A DNA stretch of 64,000 bases from Palleronia abyssalis (GTDB lineage Bacteria; Pseudomonadota; Alphaproteobacteria; Rhodobacterales; Rhodobacteraceae): contig NZ_ONZF01000001.1 in the NCBI RefSeq assembly GCF_900302445.1, forward strand, positions 372,001 through 436,000, written 5' to 3'. Below, in pieces: positions 36,534 to 44,527 of this stretch. The first letter of the stretch is position 1. The number at the start of each line of letters is the position of its first letter. Under the pieces are notes generated by a model. That model was not told the origin of the DNA and made no database searches. It was given only the letters and a program-made list of their open reading frames with translations. The position numbers and the translations under genes were made by a program.

Positions 36534-37907
36534 ATGGCCGACATGCTGACCCCCGGGATCGCCGCCGGACGCTTGGGCGAGGACGAGATCGCCCGCAATT
36601 TCGCCGATCTTCACCCCGCCCTCGACCCGCACGAAGCCGCCGTGGCCGCCGATCGCTGCTATTTCTGCTATGACGCGCCCTGCGTGACCGCCTGCCCGAC
36701 CGAGATCGACATCCCGATGTTCATCCGGCAGATCCAATCGGGCCGGCCCGAGGAAGCAGGCAAAACGATCTTCGACCAGAACATCCTTGGTGGTATGTGC
36801 GCCCGCGTCTGCCCGACCGAAGACCTGTGCGAGGGCGCCTGCGTGCGCGAAAAGGCCGAGGGAAAGCCGGTCGAGATCGGGCGGCTGCAACGCTACGCCA
36901 CGGATTCCGTAATGGCGCGGCAAGGCCATCCCTATGACCGGGCGCCGTCCACGGGCAAGCGCGTAGCGGTCGTCGGCGCCGGTCCCGCAGGCCTGTCCTG
37001 CGCCCACCGTCTTGCCATGCGGGGCCATGACGTGACGCTGTTCGATGCCAAGGAAAAGCCCGGCGGGCTGAACGAGTTCGGGATCGCCGCCTACAAGTCG
37101 ACCGGCGATTTCGCGGCCGATGAGGTCACTTGGCTGATGCAGATCGGCGGGATCGAACTGAAGCCCCGCCACACGCTGGGCCGCGACATCACCGTCGAAG
37201 GCCTGAAATCCCAGTTCGACGCCGTGTTCGTCGGCGTTGGTCTGGCGGGTGTGAACGCGCTGGAGGCCGAGGGCGCCGACCGCGACGGCGTGCAAGACGC
37301 CGTGGGCTTCATCGCCGCCCTGCGTCAGGCCGACGACATGACCAGCCTGCCCGTGGGCCGCAATGTCGTGGTGATCGGCGGCGGCATGACCGCCGTGGAT
37401 GCCGCCGTGCAGTCCAAGCTTCTGGGCGCGGAAAACGTGACCATCGCCTATCGCCGGTCCCAGGACCGGATGGGCGCGTCCGAGTACGAGCAGCAGCTGG
37501 CCACCTCGAAAGGCGTCCGGATCGTCTGCAATGCCCAGCCCGTCGCCATCCACGGCAATGGCGCGGCCGTCGAGATCGAGCTGGAATACACCGCCGACGA
37601 CGGCACCGGCCTGAAGGGCACGGGCGAGACGATGCGCCTGCCCGCCGATCAGGTCTTCAAGGCCATCGGCCAGACCTTCACCCTCGATGCGGGGCTGGAG
37701 CTGGAGCGGGGCAAGATCAAGGTGACGGGCGCAGGACGGACCAGCCTCGATGGCGTCTGGGCCGGCGGCGATTGTACCGCGGGAGACGACCTGACCGTTG
37801 TGGGCGTGGCCGACGGCCGCGACGCCGCCGAGGATATCCATGCCACCCTCATGAACCAGCCGGCCGCGACGACGGGCGCCGAGATCGGCGAAGCCGCCCG
37901 CGCCTGA
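36534..37907 (+). CDS. preT: NAD-dependent dihydropyrimidine dehydrogenase subunit PreT
   Basis: A 457-residue FAD/Fe-S electron-transfer subunit. The N-terminal cysteine clusters RCYFCYDAPCVTACPTE and GGMCARVCPTEDLCEGAC hold the 4Fe-4S centres. VAVVGAGPAGLSCAHRL binds FAD and VVVIGGGMTAVDAAV binds NAD(P)H. With PreA it interconverts uracil/thymine and the 5,6-dihydro forms, the first step of reductive pyrimidine breakdown. The start at 36534 is preceded by AGAGGA. preA follows after 45 bases. Confidence 0.94.
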   Translation: MADMLTPGIAAGRLGEDEIARNFADLHPALDPHEAAVAADRCYFCYDAPCVTACPTEIDIPMFIRQIQSGRPEEAGKTIFDQNILGGMCARVCPTEDLCEGACVREKAEGKPVEIGRLQRYATDSVMARQGHPYDRAPSTGKRVAVVGAGPAGLSCAHRLAMRGHDVTLFDAKEKPGGLNEFGIAAYKSTGDFAADEVTWLMQIGGIELKPRHTLGRDITVEGLKSQFDAVFVGVGLAGVNALEAEGADRDGVQDAVGFIAALRQADDMTSLPVGRNVVVIGGGMTAVDAAVQSKLLGAENVTIAYRRSQDRMGASEYEQQLATSKGVRIVCNAQPVAIHGNGAAVEIELEYTADDGTGLKGTGETMRLPADQVFKAIGQTFTLDAGLELERGKIKVTGAGRTSLDGVWAGGDCTAGDDLTVVGVADGRDAAEDIHATLMNQPAATTGAEIGEAARA

Positions 37908-37917
37908 GCGACAGCCA

Positions 37918-37931
37918 TTCCCCTAGGGGAA
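37918..37931. repeat. 14-bp perfect palindrome in the preT-preA gap
   Basis: TTCCCCTAGGGGAA is a perfect palindrome without loop, located 11 bases after the preT stop and shortly before the preA ribosome site (AAGGAGAGAG). It could be a small mRNA stem or a protein site; no regulator can be named. Confidence 0.3.
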
Positions 37932-37952
37932 CCAGCCGAAGGAGAGAGCCCG

Positions 37953-39257
37953 ATGGCCGACCTGACGACCGATTTCGTGGGCATCAAAAGCCCGAACCCG
38001 TTCTGGCTGGCCTCTGCCCCGCCGACGGACAAGGAATACAACGTCCGCCGCGCGTTCGAGGCCGGTTGGGGCGGCGTCGTCTGGAAGACACTGGGCGCCG
38101 AAGGGCCACCGGTCGTCAACGTGAACGGCCCCCGCTACGGCGTAATCTATGGCGGCGACCGCCGCGTGCTGGGCATCAACAATATCGAGCTGATCACCGA
38201 CCGCCCGCTCGAGGTGAACCTCGAGGAAATGGCGCGGGTGAAGGCCGACTGGCCGGATCGCGCGCTGATCGCGTCAATCATGGTCCCCTGCGAGGAAGCG
38301 GCGTGGAAGTCCATCCTGCCCCGCGTGGCCGAGACCGGCGCCGACGGGATCGAGCTGAACTTCGGCTGCCCCCACGGCATGGCCGAACGCGGCATGGGAT
38401 CCGCCGTGGGCCAGGTCCCGGAATACATCGAAATGGTCACGCGCTGGTGCAAGACCTACTACGACAAGCCTGTGATCGTGAAGCTGACGCCCAACATCAC
38501 CGACATCCGCAAGCCTGCGCAGGCGGCGAAGAACGGCGGCGCGGACGCGGTCAGCCTGATCAACACGATCAACTCGATCACCAGCGTGAACCTGGACACC
38601 ATGTCGCCCGAGCCGATGATCGACGGCAAGGGCACGCATGGTGGCTATTGCGGTCCCGCGGTCAAACCCATCGCGATGAACATGGTGGCCGAGATCGCGC
38701 GCGACCCGGGCACCCACGGCCTGCCGATCAGCGGTATCGGCGGCATATCAACCTGGCGCGACGCGGCCGAGTTCATGGCGCTGGGCTGCGGATCGGTGCA
38801 GGTCTGCACGGCCGCGATGACCTACGGCTTCCGCATCGTCGAGGAGATGAAGGCGGGCCTGTCCGCGTGGATGGACGAGAAGGGACACGCCACGATCGAC
38901 GATGTCGTGGGCCGCGCGGTGCCGAACGTCACCGACTGGCAGTACCTGAACCTCAACTACATCACCAAGGCCCGGATAGATCAGAACGCCTGCATCTCCT
39001 GCGGTCGCTGCTTTGCGGCCTGCGAGGATACCTCGCATCAAGCCATCGCCATGTCCCCGGACCGCAAATTCACGGTCATCGACGAGGAATGCGTGGCCTG
39101 CAACCTGTGCGTCGATGTCTGCCCGGTGGAGAACTGCATCTCCATGGTCGAGCTTCAGCCGGGCGAGGTCGATCCCCGAACCGGCAAGACGGTGCCGGGC
39201 GAATACGCCAACTGGACAACCCACCCGAACAACCCGGCCGCAACCGCAGCCGAATAG
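37953..39257 (+). CDS. preA: NAD-dependent dihydropyrimidine dehydrogenase subunit PreA
   Basis: A 434-residue catalytic subunit. Residues about 3-310 are the FMN-binding dihydroorotate-dehydrogenase-like barrel (IKSPNPFWLASAPPTDKEYN, GIELNFGCPHGMAERGMGS, VSLINTINSI). The C-terminal end is a ferredoxin-like domain with two cysteine motifs, CISCGRCFAACED and CVACNLCVDVCPVENC, for two 4Fe-4S clusters. GGAGAG precedes the start. It converges with rutR, whose stop lies 1 base beyond. Confidence 0.95.
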   Translation: MADLTTDFVGIKSPNPFWLASAPPTDKEYNVRRAFEAGWGGVVWKTLGAEGPPVVNVNGPRYGVIYGGDRRVLGINNIELITDRPLEVNLEEMARVKADWPDRALIASIMVPCEEAAWKSILPRVAETGADGIELNFGCPHGMAERGMGSAVGQVPEYIEMVTRWCKTYYDKPVIVKLTPNITDIRKPAQAAKNGGADAVSLINTINSITSVNLDTMSPEPMIDGKGTHGGYCGPAVKPIAMNMVAEIARDPGTHGLPISGIGGISTWRDAAEFMALGCGSVQVCTAAMTYGFRIVEEMKAGLSAWMDEKGHATIDDVVGRAVPNVTDWQYLNLNYITKARIDQNACISCGRCFAACEDTSHQAIAMSPDRKFTVIDEECVACNLCVDVCPVENCISMVELQPGEVDPRTGKTVPGEYANWTTHPNNPAATAAE

Positions 39258-39258
39258 G

Positions 39259-39864
39259 TCACACCTCGATCAGGCGGCGGAACAACCTCTCCAGATGTTG
39301 GGCCGCCCCTGCCATCGGATCGCCCGAACCCATGACGGCCCGGACTTGGACGTCGAAATCTGCGTAGTGCTGAGTCTCGGCCCAAACCGAGATGATGAGG
39401 TGCCGCCCCGACACCGCGGCGATCCGTCCGTCCGCCGCCCAAGCTTCGATCAAGGCGGCCTTTTCGTCCACCAGGGCCCGCAACTCCCCGTTCAGATGGT
39501 CGCCGACAAGCGGCGCCCCGCGCAGCACCTCGTTCGCGAACAAGCGGCTTTCGCGCGGCATCTCGCGGGACAGGTCCAGCTTGCGTCTGACGTAATTCAG
39601 GATCTGCTCGACCGGGTCGCCCTGCGGATCGAGGTCCCTCAGGGGGTCCAACCAAGTCGACAACACCCCCGTCAAAAGCTGCTGATAAATCGCTTCCTTG
39701 GACTTGTAGTAATATAGCAGGTTCGGCTTCGACAGCCCCGCCTCGCTGGCAATCTCGTCCAGCGTCGCGCCGCGGAAACCCTGCCGCGAAAAAACGTCCA
39801 GCGCGGCCTCGCTGATCGCCGCGCGGTTGCGGCGCTGGATACGGGATTGCGGCACGGCCTGCAT
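39259..39864 (-). CDS. rutR: TetR family regulator, RutR-type
   Basis: A 201-residue TetR regulator closely resembling RutR, the uracil/thymine-sensing repressor. N-terminal HTH: EIASEAGLSKPNLLYYYKSK. The ligand domain reads VLSTWLDPLRDLDP, YVRRKLDLSREMPRESRLFA, EVLRGAPLVGDHL and VWAETQHYADFDVQV, all in RutR order. The start at 39864 (ATG) was preferred over the GTG at 39867; both are close to AGGAG. It is divergent from the pyrimidine amidase operon, with a perfect RutR-type palindrome between them, and convergent with preA. Confidence 0.92.
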   Translation of the reverse strand: MQAVPQSRIQRRNRAAISEAALDVFSRQGFRGATLDEIASEAGLSKPNLLYYYKSKEAIYQQLLTGVLSTWLDPLRDLDPQGDPVEQILNYVRRKLDLSREMPRESRLFANEVLRGAPLVGDHLNGELRALVDEKAALIEAWAADGRIAAVSGRHLIISVWAETQHYADFDVQVRAVMGSGDPMAGAAQHLERLFRRLIEV

Positions 39865-39932
39865 CACTCCTGCTTCTTGCGACGCCCTTTTGCATGAATG
39901 TTAGGCATCTGCCTTGGCCATGCGCGCTATTC

Positions 39933-39960
39933 TTGACTGAAGGTTGCCCCGTGGTAGCGT
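39933..39960 (+). promoter_or_regulatory. Candidate promoter of the pyrimidine amidase operon
   Basis: TTGACT (39933-39938) and TAGCGT (39955-39960), 16 bases apart, resemble a housekeeping promoter with a strong -35 and a weak -10. The RutR-type palindrome begins 4 bases after the -10, over the expected transcription start, the arrangement expected for repression. Confidence 0.4.
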
Positions 39961-39963
39961 CGA

Positions 39964-39981
39964 TTTGACCAGATGGTCAAA
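39964..39981. promoter_or_regulatory. RutR operator
   Basis: TTTGACCA-GA-TGGTCAAA is a perfect 18-bp inverted repeat matching the known RutR consensus TTGACCA-N2-TGGTCAA. It lies in the 145-bp gap between divergent rutR and the amidase gene, 28 bases before the latter's start. Confidence 0.88.
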
Positions 39982-40009
39982 CAAAGACGACAAGAGCAGG
40001 AGCTTTCCG

Positions 40010-41266
40010 ATGCCCCCATCCGCCCCCGGCGAGAACATGAAGATCGACGCCGACCGGCTATGGGACTCGCTGATGGAGATGGCGAAGATCGGCCCGGGCG
40101 TCGCGGGGGGAAACAACCGCCAGACCCTGACCGATGCCGACGCCGAAGGCCGGGCCCTGTTCCAGCGCTGGTGCGAGGATGCGGGCTGCACCATGGGCCT
40201 CGACACGATGGGCAACATGTTCGCCTGCCGCGAGGGAACCGACCCCGACGCCCTGCCGGTCTATGTCGGCAGCCACCTCGACACCCAGCCCACGGGCGGC
40301 AAGTATGACGGCGTTCTGGGCGTGCTGGGGGGGCTCGAGATCCTGCGCACCCTGAACGATCTGGACGTGAAGACAAAGCACCCCATCGTGGTGACCAACT
40401 GGACGAACGAGGAAGGCACCCGCTTCGCCCCGGCCATGCTGTCCTCCGGCGTCTTCGCCGGCATTCACACACAGGATTGGGCCGAGGATCGCACGGATGC
40501 CAAGGGCGCCCGCTTCGGGGACGAGCTCGACCGCATCGGCTGGCGCGGCGAAGAGCCTGTGGGCAGCCGCAAAATGCACGCCTTCTTCGAGCTCCATATC
40601 GAACAAGGCCCCATCCTCGAGGCCGAGGGCAAGCAGATCGGCGTCGTCACCCACGGCCAGGGTCTGAGCTGGACGCAAGTGACCATCACCGGCAAGGAAA
40701 GCCACACCGGCTCGACCCCTATGCCGATGCGCAAGAACGCCGGTCTGGGCATGGCCCGCGTGCTCGAGGCCGTGGACCGCATCGCGTGGTCCCACAAACC
40801 CGACGCCGTGGGCGCCGCGGGCCATATCGAGGTCTTCCCGAATTCGCGCAACGTGATCCCCGGCAAAGCCGTCTTCACCGTCGACTTCCGCTCGCCCAAC
40901 TTGGCGGTGATCGAGGATATGGAACGCCGCCTACGCGAAGAAGGCTCGGCGATCTGCGACGACATGGGACTGGAGATTGCGTTCGAGAAGGTGGGCGGCT
41001 TCGACCCCGTGGAGTTCGACGAAGCCTGCGTCACCGCTGTGCGAAAAGCGGCCGAACGACTGGGCTACACCCACCGCGACATCGTCTCGGGCGCGGGCCA
41101 CGACGCCTGCTGGATCAACCGCGTCGCGCCCGCCGCCATGGTGATGTGCCCCTGCGTCGACGGGCTGTCGCACAACGAGGCCGAGGAGATCACCAAGGAC
41201 TGGGCCAAGGCGGGGGCGGATGTCCTGCTGCATGCAGTGGTCGAGACGGCGGGGGTCGAGGGTTGA
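40010..41266 (+). CDS. Zn-dependent amidase, probable beta-ureidopropionase
   Basis: A 418-residue M20-type hydrolase of the N-carbamoyl-amino-acid/allantoate amidohydrolase group. Metal-site regions: YVGSHLDTQPTGGKYDGVLG, WTNEEGTRFAPAML, ELHIEQGPILEAEGK, and C-terminal GAGHDACWINRVAP. The lid-domain GKESHTGSTPMPMRKNA is also typical. In this locus the expected reaction is N-carbamoyl-beta-alanine to beta-alanine, CO2 and ammonia, the last step of reductive pyrimidine breakdown. The start at 40010 follows GCAGGAG at good distance. The stop overlaps the next gene (TTGA). Confidence 0.88.
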   Translation: MPPSAPGENMKIDADRLWDSLMEMAKIGPGVAGGNNRQTLTDADAEGRALFQRWCEDAGCTMGLDTMGNMFACREGTDPDALPVYVGSHLDTQPTGGKYDGVLGVLGGLEILRTLNDLDVKTKHPIVVTNWTNEEGTRFAPAMLSSGVFAGIHTQDWAEDRTDAKGARFGDELDRIGWRGEEPVGSRKMHAFFELHIEQGPILEAEGKQIGVVTHGQGLSWTQVTITGKESHTGSTPMPMRKNAGLGMARVLEAVDRIAWSHKPDAVGAAGHIEVFPNSRNVIPGKAVFTVDFRSPNLAVIEDMERRLREEGSAICDDMGLEIAFEKVGGFDPVEFDEACVTAVRKAAERLGYTHRDIVSGAGHDACWINRVAPAAMVMCPCVDGLSHNEAEEITKDWAKAGADVLLHAVVETAGVEG

Positions 41267-41826
41267 TAAACGAAGAACGATCCAGCCTGTCGATCGACAA
41301 AGCCGAATTCGCCTTCTGGGCAGTTGGAGATATCAATTCGAATACGAAGCGTGGCATGCTTGCTGAGTATATTGTGGGTAAAGCCCTTGGTTGCCTGACG
41401 GAACACCAGGATGCATGGCATAGCAGTGATCTACTCTACCGAGGCTTCGCGATTGAAGTAAAATCGAGCGGTTTCGGAACTCCGCCGTTTTGGCCAACGA
41501 AATTACCGCCCGTCCCGAAGTTCGACATAGCAGAGCGAAAATGGGCTTGGTCGAATACGACCGGCGCGTTCGTTGGTGACGGAACACCGAAGAGACATGC
41601 TGATCACTACGTCTTCGCCTACACTTTGGCGAAGGAGATCGGAGAGTTTGCACCCTTCCATACTGATGGCTGGAGGTTCGTCGTATGCTCCGAGCAAGAC
41701 ATCGCTCGAAGCTATGGAGCACAAAAGTCGGTTTCATTAACCTCGCTCTGCATTGACCATCAGACCCTAGCAGTCGGCGAACTCAAAAGCGCCGTCGATC
41801 AAAAGATACGGGAGACACTTCAATGA
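41263..41826 (+). CDS. Orphan PD-(D/E)XK nuclease-like protein of unknown function
   Basis: A 187-residue protein with no place in pyrimidine metabolism. The N-terminal half has the layout of a PD-(D/E)XK nuclease core: Glu35 in KRGMLAEYIVGKALG, Asp56 in WHSSDLLYRG and Glu65-x-Lys67 in FAIEVKSSGF. The rest resembles a conserved but uncharacterised group (ADHYVFAYTLA, WRFVVCSEQDI, KSVSLTSL). The start is a TTG overlapping the amidase stop (TTGA), and its stop overlaps the hydA start (ATGA), so both joints are seamless. Four 60-base samples I counted are 50-57% G+C, against about 70% in a sample of hydA, suggesting later acquisition. No methylase or defence gene is adjacent. Confidence 0.65.
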   Translation: MINEERSSLSIDKAEFAFWAVGDINSNTKRGMLAEYIVGKALGCLTEHQDAWHSSDLLYRGFAIEVKSSGFGTPPFWPTKLPPVPKFDIAERKWAWSNTTGAFVGDGTPKRHADHYVFAYTLAKEIGEFAPFHTDGWRFVVCSEQDIARSYGAQKSVSLTSLCIDHQTLAVGELKSAVDQKIRETLQ

Positions 41827-43277
41827 CCACCGTCATCAAGAACGGCACCATCGTCACCCACGACCTAACCTATGCCGCCGACGTCCTGATCGACGACGGC
41901 AAGATCGTCGAGATCGGGCAGAACCTCACCGGCGACGAGACGCTCGACGCCACCGGATGTTACGTCATGCCCGGCGGGATCGACCCGCATACGCATCTGG
42001 AGATGCCCTTCATGGGCACCTACTCCGCCGACGATTTCGAATCCGGCACCCGGGCCGCGCTGGCAGGCGGGACCACGATGGTGGTCGATTTCGCCCTGCC
42101 CTCGCCCGGACAGGGGCTGCTCGACGCGCTGAAGATGTGGGACAACAAGTCGACCCGCGCGCATTGCGACTATTCCTTCCACATGGCCGTCACGTGGTGG
42201 GGCGAACAGGTCTTCGACGAAATGGAAACGGTCGTGAAAGACCGCGGCATCAACACATTCAAGCACTTCATGGCCTACAAGGGCGCGCTGATGGTGCAGG
42301 ATGACGAGATGTACGCCTCGTTCCAGCGCCTCTCGGAACTCGGCGCCATCGCTTTGGTTCATGCCGAGAACGGCGACGTCGTGGCCGACCTTTCGGCCAA
42401 GCTTCTGGCCGATGGCAATACCGGCCCCGAGGGCCACGCCTATTCGCGCCCGCCCCAGGTGGAGGGCGAGGCCACGAACCGCGCCATCATGATCGCCGAC
42501 ATGGCGGGCGTGCCGCTCTACGTCGTGCACACCTCCTGTGAGGAAAGCCACGAAGCCATCCGCCGCGCCCGCCAGCAGGGCAAGCGCGTCTGGGGCGAGC
42601 CGCTGATCCAGCATCTGACGCTGGACGAGTCCGAATACTTCAATGCTGACTGGGACCATGCCGCCCGCCGCGTGATGTCCCCCCCGTTCCGAAACAAGCG
42701 CCATCAGGACAGCCTGTGGGCCGGACTGCAATCGGGGTCGCTGTCGGTCGTGGCCACTGATCACTGCGCCTTCACCACCGCACAAAAGCGCACCGGCGTG
42801 GGCGATTTCACCAAGATCCCCAACGGCACCGGCGGGCTGGAAGACCGGATGCCCATGCTTTGGACCCACGGCGTCGCAACGGGGCGGCTGACCCCGAACG
42901 AGTTCGTGGCCGTCACCTCGACCAACATCGCCAAGATCCTGAACTGCTATCCCCGAAAGGGCGCCGTTCTGGTCGGGGCGGACGCGGACCTCGTCGTCTG
43001 GGATCCGCAGAAGGAGAAGACGATCACCGCCGATGCCCAGCAATCGGCCATTGATTACAACGTCTTCGAAGGCCAGTACGTGACCGGCCTGCCGCGCTAT
43101 ACTCTCTCGCGCGGGCGCGTCATGTTCGCCGATGGTGAGATGCGCGGTCAGGAAGGCCACGGCCAGTTCGTCAAGCGCGCCCCCAAGGGCGAGGTGAACA
43201 AGGCCCTGTCCTCGTGGAAGGCCCTGACCGCCCCCCGCCCGGTCGAACGGTCGGGCATCCCGGCCAGCGGCGTCTAA
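41823..43277 (+). CDS. hydA: Dihydropyrimidinase (D-hydantoinase)
   Basis: A 484-residue cyclic amidohydrolase that opens dihydrouracil/dihydrothymine to the N-carbamoyl-beta-amino acid. Metal-site features: His-x-His in GGIDPHTHLEMPF, the lysine to be carboxylated in HFMAYKGALMV, His in ALVHAENGD and VVHTSCEESH, and Asp in VVATDHCAF. Normal family length. ATGA-coupled to the upstream nuclease-like gene and immediately followed by the VOC gene. With preTA and the amidase it completes the reductive pathway. Confidence 0.95.
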   Translation: MTTVIKNGTIVTHDLTYAADVLIDDGKIVEIGQNLTGDETLDATGCYVMPGGIDPHTHLEMPFMGTYSADDFESGTRAALAGGTTMVVDFALPSPGQGLLDALKMWDNKSTRAHCDYSFHMAVTWWGEQVFDEMETVVKDRGINTFKHFMAYKGALMVQDDEMYASFQRLSELGAIALVHAENGDVVADLSAKLLADGNTGPEGHAYSRPPQVEGEATNRAIMIADMAGVPLYVVHTSCEESHEAIRRARQQGKRVWGEPLIQHLTLDESEYFNADWDHAARRVMSPPFRNKRHQDSLWAGLQSGSLSVVATDHCAFTTAQKRTGVGDFTKIPNGTGGLEDRMPMLWTHGVATGRLTPNEFVAVTSTNIAKILNCYPRKGAVLVGADADLVVWDPQKEKTITADAQQSAIDYNVFEGQYVTGLPRYTLSRGRVMFADGEMRGQEGHGQFVKRAPKGEVNKALSSWKALTAPRPVERSGIPASGV

Positions 43278-43688
43278 GTGGCCGCGCCAGCGACCTCCGG
43301 CCTGCTCGAGACAGCGCTCTACGCCGAGGATCTCGGTGCGGCCGAAGCGTTCTATGCCGGAAAGCTGGGCTTGCCGGTGGCCCTGAAACTGGACGGACGG
43401 CACATCTTCTTTCGCTGCAACGAAACCGTCCTGCTGGTCTTCAACCCGGCCGCCGCCGAACAGCCCAGCGAGCACCCGTTGGCCGCGCCCCCCCACGGCG
43501 CACGGGGGCCCGGCCACGCCTGTCTTGCCTCGACCGATCTGGCCGCCTGGGAAGATCACCTCGCCGCCAACGAGATTGAAATCGAGCGTCGCATCGATTG
43601 GCCGAACGGTGCCCGCTCTCTCTATTTCCGCGACCCGGCGGGCAACTCGCTCGAGATTGCCGAACCTACCCTTTGGACGACCCAATGA
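43278..43688 (+). CDS. VOC (glyoxalase/bleomycin-resistance) family protein
   Basis: A 136-residue VOC-fold protein with the usual paired beta-alpha-beta-beta-beta modules: LETALYAEDLGAAEAFYAGKLGL in the first half and RSLYFRDPAGNSLEIAEP in the second, the latter holding the conserved metal Glu. The GTG start directly follows the hydA stop with no visible ribosome site, suggesting coupling; its stop overlaps the ABC ATPase start (ATGA). It is the one enzyme in the operon with no assigned step in the pathway. A role in handling malonic semialdehyde-type products is speculation. Confidence 0.8.
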   Translation: MAAPATSGLLETALYAEDLGAAEAFYAGKLGLPVALKLDGRHIFFRCNETVLLVFNPAAAEQPSEHPLAAPPHGARGPGHACLASTDLAAWEDHLAANEIEIERRIDWPNGARSLYFRDPAGNSLEIAEPTLWTTQ

Positions 43689-44527
43689 CCGACACCGATC
43701 TTCATCCTTGGAAAAATACCCCAGGGGGGCCCGAAGGGCGGGGGGCAGCGCCCCCCTCCGTCGTCCGCGCCGACGGCCTCAACCTCACGTTTCAGACGAA
43801 TGACGGCCCGGTCCACGCCCTGAAGGAGGTCGATCTCTCCGTCGCGAAGGGGGAGTTCGTCAGCTTCATCGGCCCCTCGGGCTGCGGCAAGACCACCTTC
43901 CTGCGCTGCGTCGCGGGGCTCGAGACCCCGACCGGCGGCACTTTGACGGTCAACGACATGAGCCCGGACGAGGCCCGCCGCGCCCGCGCCTATGGCTACG
44001 TCTTCCAGGCCGCAGGCCTATATCCCTGGCGCACGATTGGCGGGAATATCCGCCTGCCTCTCGAGATCATGGGATTTCCCGCGGCCGAGAAGAAGCGTCG
44101 CGTGGCCGAGACCCTGAAGCTCGTCGATCTCGACGGGTTCGAGAAGAAGTTTCCCTGGCAGCTTTCCGGCGGCATGCAGCAACGGGCCTCCATCGCCCGC
44201 GCGCTCAGCTTCGATGCCGATCTTCTGTTGATGGACGAACCCTTCGGCGCCCTGGACGAGATCGTGCGAGATCGCCTTAACGAAGAGCTGTTGGCCCTGT
44301 GGGACCGGACTGGCAAGACCATGCTGTTCGTCACCCACTCGATCCCCGAAGCCGTTTACCTCTCGACCAAGATCGTCGTCATGTCGCCGCGCCCCGGCCG
44401 GATCAGCGACGTGATCGACAGCCCCCTGCCCCGCGAACGTCCGCTGGACATCCGCGACAGCCGGGAGTTCATCGAAATCGCGCATCGCGTCCGTGAAGGG
44501 CTTCGCGCGGGAATGGACGCCGTATGA
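43685..44527 (+). CDS. ABC transporter ATP-binding protein (SsuB/ThiZ type)
   Basis: A 280-residue nitrate/sulfonate/thiamine-precursor-type ATPase. Walker A is GPSGCGKTTFL, the Q-loop is VFQAAGLYPW, the signature is LSGGMQQR, Walker B is LLLMDEPFGALD and the H-switch is FVTHSIPEA. The first 35 residues are a Gly/Pro-rich extension before the core. It energises the two permeases downstream. In this operon it should import pyrimidines or their breakdown products. ATGA overlaps link it to both neighbours. Confidence 0.92.
   Translation: MTDTDLHPWKNTPGGPEGRGAAPPSVVRADGLNLTFQTNDGPVHALKEVDLSVAKGEFVSFIGPSGCGKTTFLRCVAGLETPTGGTLTVNDMSPDEARRARAYGYVFQAAGLYPWRTIGGNIRLPLEIMGFPAAEKKRRVAETLKLVDLDGFEKKFPWQLSGGMQQRASIARALSFDADLLLMDEPFGALDEIVRDRLNEELLALWDRTGKTMLFVTHSIPEAVYLSTKIVVMSPRPGRISDVIDSPLPRERPLDIRDSREFIEIAHRVREGLRAGMDAV

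Noticed and set aside
40477-41262. In-frame upstream extension of the nuclease-like gene
   Set aside because: This part runs over the amidase gene in another frame and is Arg-rich noise; the TTGA overlap marks the sensible start.
41865-43685. 606-codon open frame on the minus strand opposite hydA
   Set aside because: Antisense shadow; no ribosome site or recognisable domain, and hydA plus the VOC gene fully account for the region.
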